A stretch of 9,238 bases of DNA, taken from the NCBI GenBank assembly GCA_031287845.1, contig JAITSI010000097.1, positions 1 through 9,238 on the forward strand, written 5' to 3'. Of the stretch, positions 1 through 5,999 are shown piece after piece. Numbering within the stretch: the first letter of the stretch is position 1; the number at the start of each line of letters is the position of its first letter. The stretch is from Puniceicoccales bacterium. GTDB lineage: Bacteria; Verrucomicrobiota; Verrucomicrobiia; Opitutales; JAIRLM01. Below the pieces are notes generated by a model that saw only the letters and a program-made list of their open reading frames with translations, ran no database searches and was not told the origin of the DNA. The position numbers were made by a program, and so were the translations under genes.

Positions 1-109
1 CTCTGGCTCTCTGGCTCTCTGGCTCTCTGGCTCTCTGGCTCTCTGGCTCTCTGGCTCTCTGGCTCTCTGGCTCTCTGGCTCTCTGGCTCTCTGGCTCTCT
101 GGCTCTCTG
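1..109. repeat. 8-bp tandem array (CTCTCTGG)n
   Basis: Twelve complete and identical copies of CTCTCTGG lie at 7-102, with a partial unit at each end (1-6 and 103-109). The array runs off the left edge of the window, so its full length is unknown. The copies are perfect, which suggests a young or actively slipping simple-sequence repeat. The unit is not a multiple of three and gives no stop codon in any frame of either strand, so slippage inside a coding region would switch frames. No gene containing it can be seen here. Confidence 0.97.
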
Positions 110-612
110 CATTCATTCAGTTTGACCGCATTCGAACGGGATGGCAAACTTTTTTTACCGTTTTTGCGGAAAAATTTCACGCCGCACCTACTTTTTTCGC
201 CCGCTTCGCCGGAAAGCGGGCCCTGGACTCCTCGAACGGTTCACAGGGCTCGCCCCAGCTTCACAATTTCGGACCTGGCCGGTTCCGGAGGCCAATTTGC
301 CGGGCGACTTTAGCGGCAATGGGCCAGGGCCAGGGTCCTTAAAAAGGCGATGGGGTAAAGCGCGACGGGATAAGGCACGACAGGGTGAGATGCGACGGAG
401 TGAGATGTGACGGAGTGCGGCGCGACGGAGTGCGGCGTGGCGGAGTGCGGCACGACGGGGTAAGGAACGACAGGGTGAGATGCGACGGGATTGCTCGCGA
501 AAGGAATGGATTGGGAAAAGACGCAAGGCAGGTCCAGTTCAGCGGGCGGGGCCGGTGGATTTTTTTTGCGAAATAGATTGCAAAAATTTTCGATCCGTGC
601 CGAACCTCCCCC
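110..612. other. Gene-free region upstream of recA
   Basis: I find no recognisable protein in this roughly 500-bp stretch. The open frames on both strands are low-complexity products of the repeats or antisense shadows. It holds AT-rich patches (around 152-180 and 560-590), an 8-bp hairpin (199-206 pairing with 214-221) and the 15-bp array at 355-504. The AT-rich stretch at 560-595 just before recA is the natural place for its promoter. One weak sigma-70-like pair is TTGCGA at 566-571 with TTCGAT at 589-594, 17-bp spacer, but the -10 matches poorly. I see no clear LexA-type palindrome. Confidence 0.6.
355..504. repeat. Diverged 15-bp tandem array
   Basis: Ten consecutive 15-bp units start at 355, 370, 385, 400, 415, 430, 445, 460, 475 and 490, with approximate consensus GTGMGRTGCGACGGR. 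The invariant core is around CGACGG. The last unit (490-504) is strongly decayed, and 340-354 may be a decayed unit before the first. Unlike the 8-bp array the copies differ from one another, so this array is older or under some constraint. The period is five codons, so every frame gives a pentapeptide repeat (for example RCDGV-like on the plus strand), but no start with a ribosome site or flanking domain supports translation. It ends about 110 bp before recA. Confidence 0.93.
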
Positions 613-1614
613 ATGCATGCAAAGGGAGAGGAACGCGCGGACCTGGGGAAGACCATACGGGAGATGAACCACCAGTTCGGCGAGGGGGCGGTTATGCGGC
701 TCGGCGACATGGGCCACATGAAGGTGCAGGTGCTGTCCACCGGATCCCTGGCCGTGGATCTGGCCCTGGGCGTCGGCGGCCTTCCCCGCGGCCGCATCTG
801 TGAAATTTTTGGCCCCGAATCTTCGGGCAAGACCACATTCTGCCTCGGCTGCATTGCCTCCGTCCAGCGGAGCGGCGGGGTCGCAGCCTTCATCGACGTG
901 GAGCATGCCCTGGACCCGAACTACGCCCGGGTCGTCGGCGTACGGCTGGAGGACCTGCTGGTGTCGCAGCCGGAAAGCGGCGAGGTGGCCCTGCGCATCG
1001 CCGAGGGACTGATCCGCTCCGGCGCCGTTGACCTGGTTGTGGTGGATTCCGTGGCTGCGCTGGCGGTGCGGGCGGAATTGGACGGGGAAATCGGCGATGC
1101 GGTCGTGGGGGCACAGGCTCGGCTCATGGGCCAGGCCCTGCGCCATCTCACCGGGGCCGCCGCGAAGGCGCAGGCCATTTGCCTCTTCACCAACCAAATT
1201 CGCTCCAAAATCGGGACGGTCTACGGCAATCCGGAAACCACGCCCGGCGGCAATGCCCTCAAATTCGCCGCCTCCGTCCGCCTGGACATTCGCCGCGTCG
1301 GGCCGCTGAAGGACGGCGATGGGAAGGTCATCGGCAATCGGACCCGCATCAAGGTGGTAAAAAACAAGGTCGCCTCCCCGTTCACCGAGTGCGAGTTCGA
1401 CATTCTCTTCGCCGAAGGAATTTCCCGCACGGGCTCACTGCTCGACCTGGGCCTGGCCCGGGAAATTTTAAGCCAGCGCGGCGCCTGGATTGCCTTCGGG
1501 GAACAGCTCCTGGGCCAGGGGAAGCAGGCGGCACGGGCAACGCTGCAGGGCAATGCGGAACTGCTGGCCAACCTGGAGGAGCGGATCCGGGAAAAGGCGA
1601 GTTCCAACGCCTAG
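613..1614 (+). CDS. recA: RecA recombinase
   Basis: RecA is the ATP-dependent strand-exchange protein that forms filaments on single-stranded DNA for homologous recombination and SOS signalling. This 333-residue product has the whole ATPase core: Walker A GPESSGKT at 67-74, the catalytic glutamate E97 in DVEHALDP, Walker B LVVVD at 141-145, the L1 region DGEIGDAVVGAQARLM (157-172) and the L2 region FTNQIRSKIG...GNPETTPGGNALKF (192-218). The ATG at 613 puts the usual short N-terminal helix before QFGEGAVMRLG. No Shine-Dalgarno is visible before it, and the upstream bases are pyrimidine-rich. The protein ends at NLEERIREKASSNA without the acidic tail of E. coli RecA. The TAG stop lies 2 bp before repeat element A. 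recX and lexA are not adjacent. It is the only plus-strand gene here and converges on sfsA. Confidence 0.97.
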   Translation: MHAKGEERADLGKTIREMNHQFGEGAVMRLGDMGHMKVQVLSTGSLAVDLALGVGGLPRGRICEIFGPESSGKTTFCLGCIASVQRSGGVAAFIDVEHALDPNYARVVGVRLEDLLVSQPESGEVALRIAEGLIRSGAVDLVVVDSVAALAVRAELDGEIGDAVVGAQARLMGQALRHLTGAAAKAQAICLFTNQIRSKIGTVYGNPETTPGGNALKFAASVRLDIRRVGPLKDGDGKVIGNRTRIKVVKNKVASPFTECEFDILFAEGISRTGSLLDLGLAREILSQRGAWIAFGEQLLGQGKQAARATLQGNAELLANLEERIREKASSNA

Positions 1615-1616
1615 GC

Positions 1617-1933
1617 TCAGGACCCGCAAAACCACATTCCACCTCCACCTGGAAAAATGACCGATACGGACCTGTGGCACAGGAACTTGACTTCTTTTGG
1701 GAAAGGCAGTTCACGGGCGCTGTCCGGCGAAGCGGGCAGTGCCGCGGGCCAGCCCTGATGGGGCCTCGAGGGCCGGCCGGGCCCATTTGGGGGCCCTGCC
1801 CCCAGCTTCGCTTCCCACAATTATCGATGCTACGGCACCCCGTGGGCGGGGGGAGCGCGGCAGCCCCCTTTGCGACCTCCCAGAGGGGCGCAGCCCCACC
1901 GTCAACCGGCGGACCGAGGTTTATAGGGTTTGA
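1617..1933 (+). repeat. Intergenic repeat element, copy A (full length)
   Basis: This is the most complete copy of the repeat family, about 317 bp. Its left terminus is TCAGGACCCGCAAAACC (1617-1633) and its degraded right terminus is GGTTTATAGGGTTTGA (1918-1933), an imperfect inverted repeat of the left. Module 1 (to about 1758) contains an 11-bp stem with loop GCGAAG at 1716-1743. Module 2 follows with a CTCGAGGGCCGGCCGGGCCC segment and the hairpin GGGGGCCCTGCCCCC. Module 3 contains GGGGCGCAGCCCC and CAACCGGCGGACCG. It fills the whole gap between the convergent recA and sfsA stop codons. I found no transposase. The stems could act as terminators, although none has a clean T-tract. Confidence 0.9.
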
Positions 1934-1935
1934 CC

Positions 1936-2685
1936 CTAGGAATTCTGACTTGCAAGCAGGTTCAGGCGATGGAGCTGGGTGCTGCGCAGGCGCCTGGGGG
2001 AAATGGCCAGGTTCAGTTGCCAATTTTCCACGCCGGCGGTCCCGGCCACGGCAATTTTATCCATGGTGGGCCCATTCCAGCGGTTGCGCTCCGGCGGGAC
2101 AAAGGGTGGGGCGTCGTAGAGAAAGCAAAGCAGGACCACGGTTCGATGGCCGGCGGCGGCCAGTTCGCCCAGGGTGGTGTAGTGGCGGATGAGCCGTTCG
2201 AAGAATTGCGGGTAGGTGGGCTGGTGGCGATAGGCGTCGGTGCCGGGAAGAAACAGGTCGTGCATGGGGGTTTTAATTTCCAGGTACGTGGTGCGGCCTT
2301 CCCGTTCCACGGCCAGATCCAGCCGCGAATTTCCCACGCGCACTTCGTGGTGTACGGCGGCTCCGGAGCAGGGAATCAGGTCCGGCAGCGCATTGGCCAG
2401 CAGCAGCTGCTCCACCCAGCCGTTGATGCGATTTTGGTTGATGCCGATCCAGGACCGGCCGTCGTCCAGGGAAATGGCCTCCACCGTCCCCTCCGTTGTG
2501 CGATCCGCTCCCGGCGTCCGCGGCGTCACCAGGCAGGGCACGCCGGAAAAGTCTTTGACACCGCCGATGGATCCGGTCACGGGACAGTGCCAGCGCCGCT
2601 CCTTGCCCCGCCACTTTCCAATGAATACGAAGCGGTTGGGCCGGTTTAGCAAGGTCCCTCGCGACAGGTGCAGTGGAATGATCAC
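1936..2685 (-). CDS. sfsA: SfsA-family protein (sugar fermentation stimulation protein homologue)
   Basis: This 249-residue protein matches the SfsA family in length (E. coli about 234) and layout. The N-terminus LHLSRGTLLNRPNRFVF aligns without gaps to the E. coli start when the GTG at 2685 is used as initiator. The HCPVTGSIGG signature is at 33-42, and SRLDL...YLEIKTP at 120-140 carries the PD-(D/E)XK-like trio D123, E136 and K138. A conserved C-terminal block, LRELAAAGHR-like followed by VVLLCFLYDAP, is at 172-192. SfsA proteins bind DNA, and the fold resembles nucleases. The E. coli gene was found through effects on maltose metabolism and its true biochemical role is unsettled. A longer in-frame opening exists upstream, but it translates repeat copy B and is rejected. 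The TAG stop is 2 bp from the right end of copy A. Confidence 0.88.
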   Translation of the reverse strand: MIIPLHLSRGTLLNRPNRFVFIGKWRGKERRWHCPVTGSIGGVKDFSGVPCLVTPRTPGADRTTEGTVEAISLDDGRSWIGINQNRINGWVEQLLLANALPDLIPCSGAAVHHEVRVGNSRLDLAVEREGRTTYLEIKTPMHDLFLPGTDAYRHQPTYPQFFERLIRHYTTLGELAAAGHRTVVLLCFLYDAPPFVPPERNRWNGPTMDKIAVAGTAGVENWQLNLAISPRRLRSTQLHRLNLLASQNS

Positions 2686-3053
2686 GGGATCAGGCTGTCC
2701 CCGCCGGCGGCGGATGCCAGGTTTTTTCGGCCCTGTCGCAATTAAACGATAACTGGCCCAAATTGCCGAGAACCGACAGGTCCCGCCCAAGCCGCACTCC
2801 ACATCCATCTGGAAAAGGGCCCGATACGGACCTGTGGCGCAGGAACTTGACTTCTTGAGGAAAGGCAGCTCACGGGCGCTGCCCGGCGAAGCGGGCAGTG
2901 CCGCGGACCGGCCCTGATGGGGCCTCGAGGGCCGGCCGGGCCCAATTGGAGGCCCTGCCCCCAGCTTCACTTCCCCCGATTGCCGGTGCCACGGAATCCC
3001 GTGGGCGGGGGGATTGGCACGGGGGCGGTCAGCCCCCCGCCCCTCCTGGGTGA
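2686..3053. other. Intergenic region between the chaperone gene and sfsA
   Basis: This 368-bp gap separates two minus-strand genes. About 90 bp (2686-2775) belong to the upstream region of sfsA and include the AT-containing stretch around 2720-2765. No convincing promoter or strong ribosome site stands out. The rest (2776-3051) is repeat copy B. No further gene is supported. Confidence 0.7.
2776..3051 (+). repeat. Intergenic repeat element, copy B
   Basis: This copy has the same module order as copy A. A degraded left terminus (2776-2793, ACAGGTCCCGCCCAAGCC) leads into module 1, with the 11-bp stem at 2875-2902 (loop GCGAAG). Module 2 follows (CTCGAGGGCCGGCCGGGCCC, then GGAGGCCCTGCCCCC), and then a shortened module 3 ending GGGGGCGGTCAGCCCCCC. 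A further small stem, CCACGG with CCGTGG, sits around 2990-3005. The right terminus is reduced to GGGTGA, directly against the chaperone stop codon. Confidence 0.88.
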
Positions 3054-3743
3054 TTAGTGCACTTCCGACTGCAGCTTGCGGATTTCCCGCTCCAGCTCGT
3101 CCTTGCCTTCCAGGACCTTGCCGGCGGCGATGAGTTCCAGGCCCCGCTCGATCGCGTTGCGCGCCTCCACCTTGCGGCCGGCTTTGACGAAGCAGTCCGC
3201 GGCGTAGTAGCAGAGCAGGGGATCTTCAAACATCTGCAGGTACAGGTCGTAGATTTTCGTGGCCGATTCGATGCCGTTGAGCTGCCACTCGCAGAGGGCC
3301 AGCATGATAAATGGCTGAATCTGAATTTCTTCGATGAAGAGCCGGACCACGACGGAGTACATGGCACTGGAGGCCTTGTATTCCTTTTCCTCGTAGGCGG
3401 CCATGGCCAGCTTGGTGAGGACTTCGTAGTCGTCCTGGCTGACGATTCCCTTCAGCGACTGCTTCTCCGCCGGGGAGTTCATCAGCGCGGGCAGGGCATC
3501 GCGGATTTTGTCAAAAATCGCCTTTGCCTGGCCGTTCACGTCGCGGGCCAGGAAGTGCTCCACGCCCTCCATGGCAATGAGCTCGCCCTCCTCCAGGACC
3601 TTCTGCACCTCGTGCTTCCGCCGCTCCTTGCGCATCTCCGGAGATTCGAACTGACTCGGCTCCTCCTCCTTCACCACCTCTTCCGCGACCTTGTCCGCGA
3701 TTTCCTCCAGCATCTTCCGCTGTTCATCGGTTAGTTCTGCCAT
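3054..3743 (-). CDS. TPR protein resembling LcrH/SycD type III secretion chaperones
   Basis: This 229-residue protein starts at an ATG preceded by GGAGG (3751-3755) at 7-nt spacing, the strongest start signal among the single genes here. An acidic and lysine-rich N-terminal half (1-100, helical, no signal peptide or membrane segment) precedes three TPR-like helical pairs at about 107-138, 143-173 and 176-209. The last, PLLCYYAADCFVKAGRKVEARNA, follows the PxFPFHAAECLLQKGExxEA pattern of SycD/LcrH class II chaperones, which bind translocator proteins of type III secretion systems in the cytosol. The N-terminal half is longer than in Yersinia SycD (about 168 residues in total). No secretion gene is nearby, so its partner is unknown. 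A plain TPR adaptor is the alternative. The TAA stop abuts repeat B. Confidence 0.68.
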   Translation of the reverse strand: MAELTDEQRKMLEEIADKVAEEVVKEEEPSQFESPEMRKERRKHEVQKVLEEGELIAMEGVEHFLARDVNGQAKAIFDKIRDALPALMNSPAEKQSLKGIVSQDDYEVLTKLAMAAYEEKEYKASSAMYSVVVRLFIEEIQIQPFIMLALCEWQLNGIESATKIYDLYLQMFEDPLLCYYAADCFVKAGRKVEARNAIERGLELIAAGKVLEGKDELEREIRKLQSEVH

Positions 3744-3750
3744 GGTTTTT

Positions 3751-3755
3751 CCTCC
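3751..3755 (-). promoter_or_regulatory. Shine-Dalgarno of the TPR chaperone gene
   Basis: GGAGG on the minus strand lies 7 nt before the ATG at 3743. It fixes the start and rules out the 39-residue in-frame extension upstream, which reads through AT-rich intergenic DNA. Confidence 0.85.
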
Positions 3756-3778
3756 AATTGCCGGGCAATGCCCTGCAC

Positions 3779-3809
3779 ATTCTATTAAAATGCTTTCCGG
3801 GCCTAGCAA
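3779..3809 (-). promoter_or_regulatory. Candidate promoter for the TPR chaperone gene
   Basis: The 128-bp gap after der is the only AT-rich intergenic stretch on this side of the window. On the minus strand it holds TTGCTA (3809-3804) and TAGAAT (3784-3779). The -10 matches the sigma-70 consensus in five of six positions, but the 19-bp spacer is long. A homopolymer run of nine A (plus strand, about 3808-3816) lies just upstream. The position suits a separate promoter for the chaperone gene, but the evidence is weak. Confidence 0.3.
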
Positions 3810-3871
3810 AAAAAAATCCAGGCTCAAGTTTTTAACACGTTCAAGGGCAACGCATTGCAAAAAAACTTTTT

Positions 3872-5239
3872 TCAGGCCCGGCGCCGCAGCCGGCCGTGGA
3901 ATTCCAGGCGCAGGGCACAGCCGCCGAGGCCGAACGCCTCCACCAGCCGCCGGCGCAGCTGGGCCTCCCTGCTCCTGTCCAAGAGCTTTCGGTCGTTGCA
4001 GTAGATTCGGACGGTGATGGGCTCCGATCCCGTCTGCAGGGCGTAAAAAATTTTGAAACCCTGTCCGCCCCCCTCCGGAATGCAGTCCCGCAGGGCACGG
4101 TTGAGTCCACCCGTGGAAATTTTTTGTCCGGCCGCCCCACGCAGTCGCAGGGCAGTGCGGGGAATGGCGTCCACGGCAAGCACTTCCGCCGCGGAGACGA
4201 AGAGTACGGGCAACTGGGGCCAGGCGAAGAGCTCATTCCGCAGGGCATCGGCGTAGTTTTTTTGAAAATCCCCCAGCCCGCGCCGGCCCGGCAGGTTTCC
4301 CTCGCGCAGCGCCCGGGTGGCCAGGTCCCACTTGTTTACCGCGACGGCCAGGCACTTGCCCGCGCCGCGCACCTCCTCCGCCAGGCTCTGGTCCCAGGCG
4401 GTCAGGCCCCGCACCGCATCCAGGACGAGCACGGCCACGTCCGCCTCCTCCAGGGCCCGCCGTGCCCGAACGGAGGAAAAATAGGCCACGGGGGAACGCA
4501 CCTTTCCGCTTGGCCGCAGCCCCGCCGTGTCCAAGAGCCGCAGGGGAAGCGGCTGACCGTCCTCGCCATCGCAGAAAAAGTCTCCGGAGACCGTGTCCCG
4601 GGTTGTCCCGGCCAGGTCGCTGACGATCATGCGGTTCCTTCCCAGCAGGGCATTGGCCAGGGATGACTTGCCCACGTTGGGGGCGCCGATCAGGGCCAGG
4701 GTGGTCGGGCGGGATTCCGGCCGGGCGGAACTGGGAAAATTTTGGGGAAATAGGGCACTTTCCAGGGCGTCGATGCCCCGCCGGTGCTCCGCGGAGATGG
4801 CCAGCGGCTCTTCGCCGAGGCCGAGGGCAAAGAAGTCCAGCAGCAGCCCGTCCAGGTCCTCGCTGTCCAGCTTGTTCACCACCGGAAGCACTCGCTTTCC
4901 CGTCCGGCGCAATTTTTTTGCGATTTCCAGGTCCAGGGGCAGGGGGCCCGTCCGGCCATCCAGGACGAAGAGAATCGCGTCGGCCATGGCGATGGCCAGG
5001 TCCACCTGCCGCTCCACCGCCTCCACCAGCTCCGCCGGCGTTTCCCCTTCGCCGGACAGCCCCCAGCCGCCGGTGTCCAGGAGCGTGGCCCCGTTTGCCA
5101 ACTCCGCCTCCACCACGTCCCGGGTGACGCCCGGCCTGTCGTGGACGATGGACCGCCGGGAACGGCTCAGGCAATTGAAAAGTCGACTCTTGCCCACGTT
5201 GGGCCGCCCCACCAGCGCCACGCAATATGCCACGCACAT
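3872..5239 (-). CDS. der: Ribosome-assembly GTPase Der (EngA)
   Basis: Der is the tandem-GTPase factor for late 50S subunit maturation. Numbering from the ATG at 5239 (455 residues), the first G domain has GRPNVGKS (11-18), DTGG (55-58) and NKLD (122-125). The second has GAPNVGKS (185-192), DTAG (237-240), NKWD (302-305) and SAA (349-351). The C-terminal KH-like domain spans about 360-455 and ends in basic residues. In the first P-loop the residue after GKS is Arg rather than the usual Thr. Length fits the family. The start is uncertain because in-frame ATGs also lie at 5251, 5257 and 5287 and none has a good ribosome site. I chose 5239 because Der normally begins a few residues before the first VALVGRPNVGKS. 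Upstream in-frame sequence is repeat DNA. It is the only gene here ending in TGA. Confidence 0.95.
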   Translation of the reverse strand: MCVAYCVALVGRPNVGKSRLFNCLSRSRRSIVHDRPGVTRDVVEAELANGATLLDTGGWGLSGEGETPAELVEAVERQVDLAIAMADAILFVLDGRTGPLPLDLEIAKKLRRTGKRVLPVVNKLDSEDLDGLLLDFFALGLGEEPLAISAEHRRGIDALESALFPQNFPSSARPESRPTTLALIGAPNVGKSSLANALLGRNRMIVSDLAGTTRDTVSGDFFCDGEDGQPLPLRLLDTAGLRPSGKVRSPVAYFSSVRARRALEEADVAVLVLDAVRGLTAWDQSLAEEVRGAGKCLAVAVNKWDLATRALREGNLPGRRGLGDFQKNYADALRNELFAWPQLPVLFVSAAEVLAVDAIPRTALRLRGAAGQKISTGGLNRALRDCIPEGGGQGFKIFYALQTGSEPITVRIYCNDRKLLDRSREAQLRRRLVEAFGLGGCALRLEFHGRLRRRA

Positions 5240-5329
5240 CCCCTGGGCCATTCCCATTCCCCGCGCAAGGAGAAAAGGCCGCGCCATCGGAGGAACGCGG
5301 GGAAAAGGCCTGCCGCATGGAAACTTAGA

Positions 5330-5499
5330 GTTCGAAGGCCGCGAGGGCCGGCCAGGCCCATTTGGGGGCTCTGCCCCCAGCTTCGCCGTGCTCCGCTTCC
5401 CCCAGGCCATCGGTGCCGTGGCAACGGCATTGCGAAGAGGGGATGCCAGAGGGGGCGCAGCCCCATCGTCAACCGGCGGACCGGTTTTACGGGTCCTGA
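5330..5499 (+). repeat. Intergenic repeat element, partial copy C1 (modules 2 and 3)
   Basis: C1 begins near TTCGAAGGCCG (from about 5332) and contains module 2 with the hairpin TGGGGGCTCTGCCCCCA. Module 3 follows with GGGGGCGCAGCCCC and CAACCGGCGGACC. It ends with the best-preserved right terminus, GGTTTTACGGGTCCTGA (5483-5499). Module 1 is missing from its left side. C1 carries a short insertion after the module 2 hairpin (GCCGTGCTCCGCTTCCCCCA) that copy E shares and copies A, B and D lack. Confidence 0.85.
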
Positions 5500-5521
5500 T
5501 CGTAGGGGGACCCGTAAAACC
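5483..5521. repeat. Perfect 14-bp inverted repeat at the C1/C2 junction
   Basis: GGTTTTACGGGTCC (5483-5496) and its exact reverse complement GGACCCGTAAAACC (5508-5521) flank an 11-bp spacer. The left arm closes C1 and the right arm opens C2, so this is the meeting point of two repeat ends. As RNA it would form a strong 14-bp stem. It defines the terminal consensus for the family. Confidence 0.92.
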
Positions 5522-5649
5522 ACACTCCACCTCCATCTGGAAAAGTGACCGATACGGACCTGTGGCGCAAGAGCTTGACTTCTTGAGGGAAAGGCCTCTC
5601 ACGGGCGCTGCCCGGCGGAGCGGGCAGTGCCGCGGGCTGGCCCTGATGG
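5508..5649 (+). repeat. Intergenic repeat element, partial copy C2 (module 1)
   Basis: C2 starts with GGACCCGTAAAACC and continues as module 1 (CACACTCCACCTCCATCTGG, then GATACGGACCTGTGGCGC). It has the 11-bp stem at 5604-5631, whose loop is GCGGAG instead of GCGAAG. It stops after CCCTGATGG, exactly where module 2 begins in copies A and B. Modules 2 and 3 are absent on its right. Confidence 0.87.
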
Positions 5650-5744
5650 CAAAAAGGCTACGCGGGGCAACCTGCGCGCTGCCCATGGCATCTGCCATGG
5701 CAGAAGCATCGCCCAGCACCTCGTTCCATCATCTCCTGGGGTTG

Positions 5745-5999
5745 GGCCGGCCCGCCAGCTTTGGATGGAACCGTCACTAACGCCCGTCCGTCCGGCGTCC
5801 TGAGCGAAGCGAAGGGGGCTCGAGGGCCGGCCGGGCCCATTTGGGGGCTTTGCCCCCAGCTTCGCTTCCCCCAACTATCGATGCTGCGGAACTTCGTGGG
5901 CGGGGGATTGGCAAAGGGGCGCGGCAGCCCCCTTTGAGACCTCCAGGGGGCGCAGCCCCATCGCCAACCGGCGAACCGAACCCATGGGGCCTAATCCTG
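5745..5999 (+). repeat. Intergenic repeat element, copy D (modules 4, 2, 3)
   Basis: D opens with a 31-bp block (5745-5775) found identically in copy E. A linker containing CCTGAGCGAAGCGAAGG follows, and then module 2 (CTCGAGGGCCGGCCGGGCCC and TGGGGGCTTTGCCCCCA). Module 3 follows (GGGGCGCGGCAGCCCC, then GGGGGCGCAGCCCC). The right terminus is diverged and overlaps the ispH stop codon: aligned on the minus strand, ATTAGGCCCC of ispH corresponds to ATCAGGACCC of the terminal consensus. Confidence 0.83.

Larger units (their letters stand above)
5240..5990. other. 751-bp gene-free interval between ispH and der
   Basis: The interval holds repeat copies C1, C2 and D in tandem-like arrangement plus about 95 bp of unique sequence (5650-5744). 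That unique part contains CCATGGCA-tc-TGCCATGG, a perfect 8-bp inverted repeat at 5683-5700. Open frames on both strands translate the repeats only, and I see no gene. The der promoter and leader must lie inside or next to copy C1 unless der is transcribed from ispH. Confidence 0.75.

Noticed and set aside
199..221. Intrinsic terminator (GCCCGCTT stem)
   Set aside because: The stem is good, but no T-tract follows it on either strand; the T-run precedes it on the plus strand.
355..504. CRISPR array
   Set aside because: The 15-bp units are directly contiguous with no unique spacers, and no cas gene is near.
188..1197. Long minus-strand open frames (188-526, 339-893, 310-1197) upstream of and antisense to recA
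   Set aside because: They translate the 15-bp array and the reverse strand of recA. They are Pro/Arg/His-rich low complexity with no family resemblance, and GC-rich DNA gives few chance stops.
1179..2192. Plus-strand open frame of 337 residues running from recA through repeat A into sfsA
   Set aside because: It is an off-frame reading of recA joined to repeat DNA and antisense sfsA. No start signal or domain is present.
2686..2970. In-frame N-terminal extension of sfsA to 2970
   Set aside because: It translates repeat copy B. The GTG at 2685 gives an ungapped alignment with the normal SfsA N-terminus.
1617..3051. Conserved small protein encoded in the repeats (minus-strand KKSSSCATGPYRS-like peptide)
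   Set aside because: The peptide lies in different overall frames in copies A, B and C, with indels that are not multiples of three and no consistent start or stop.
5240..5719. 160-residue N-terminal extension of Der
   Set aside because: It translates repeats C1 and C2. Der proteins start just before the first P-loop.
4593..5780. 395-residue plus-strand open frame over der
   Set aside because: It is the antisense shadow of der continuing into repeat DNA, with Ser/Arg/Pro-rich composition and no recognisable domain.
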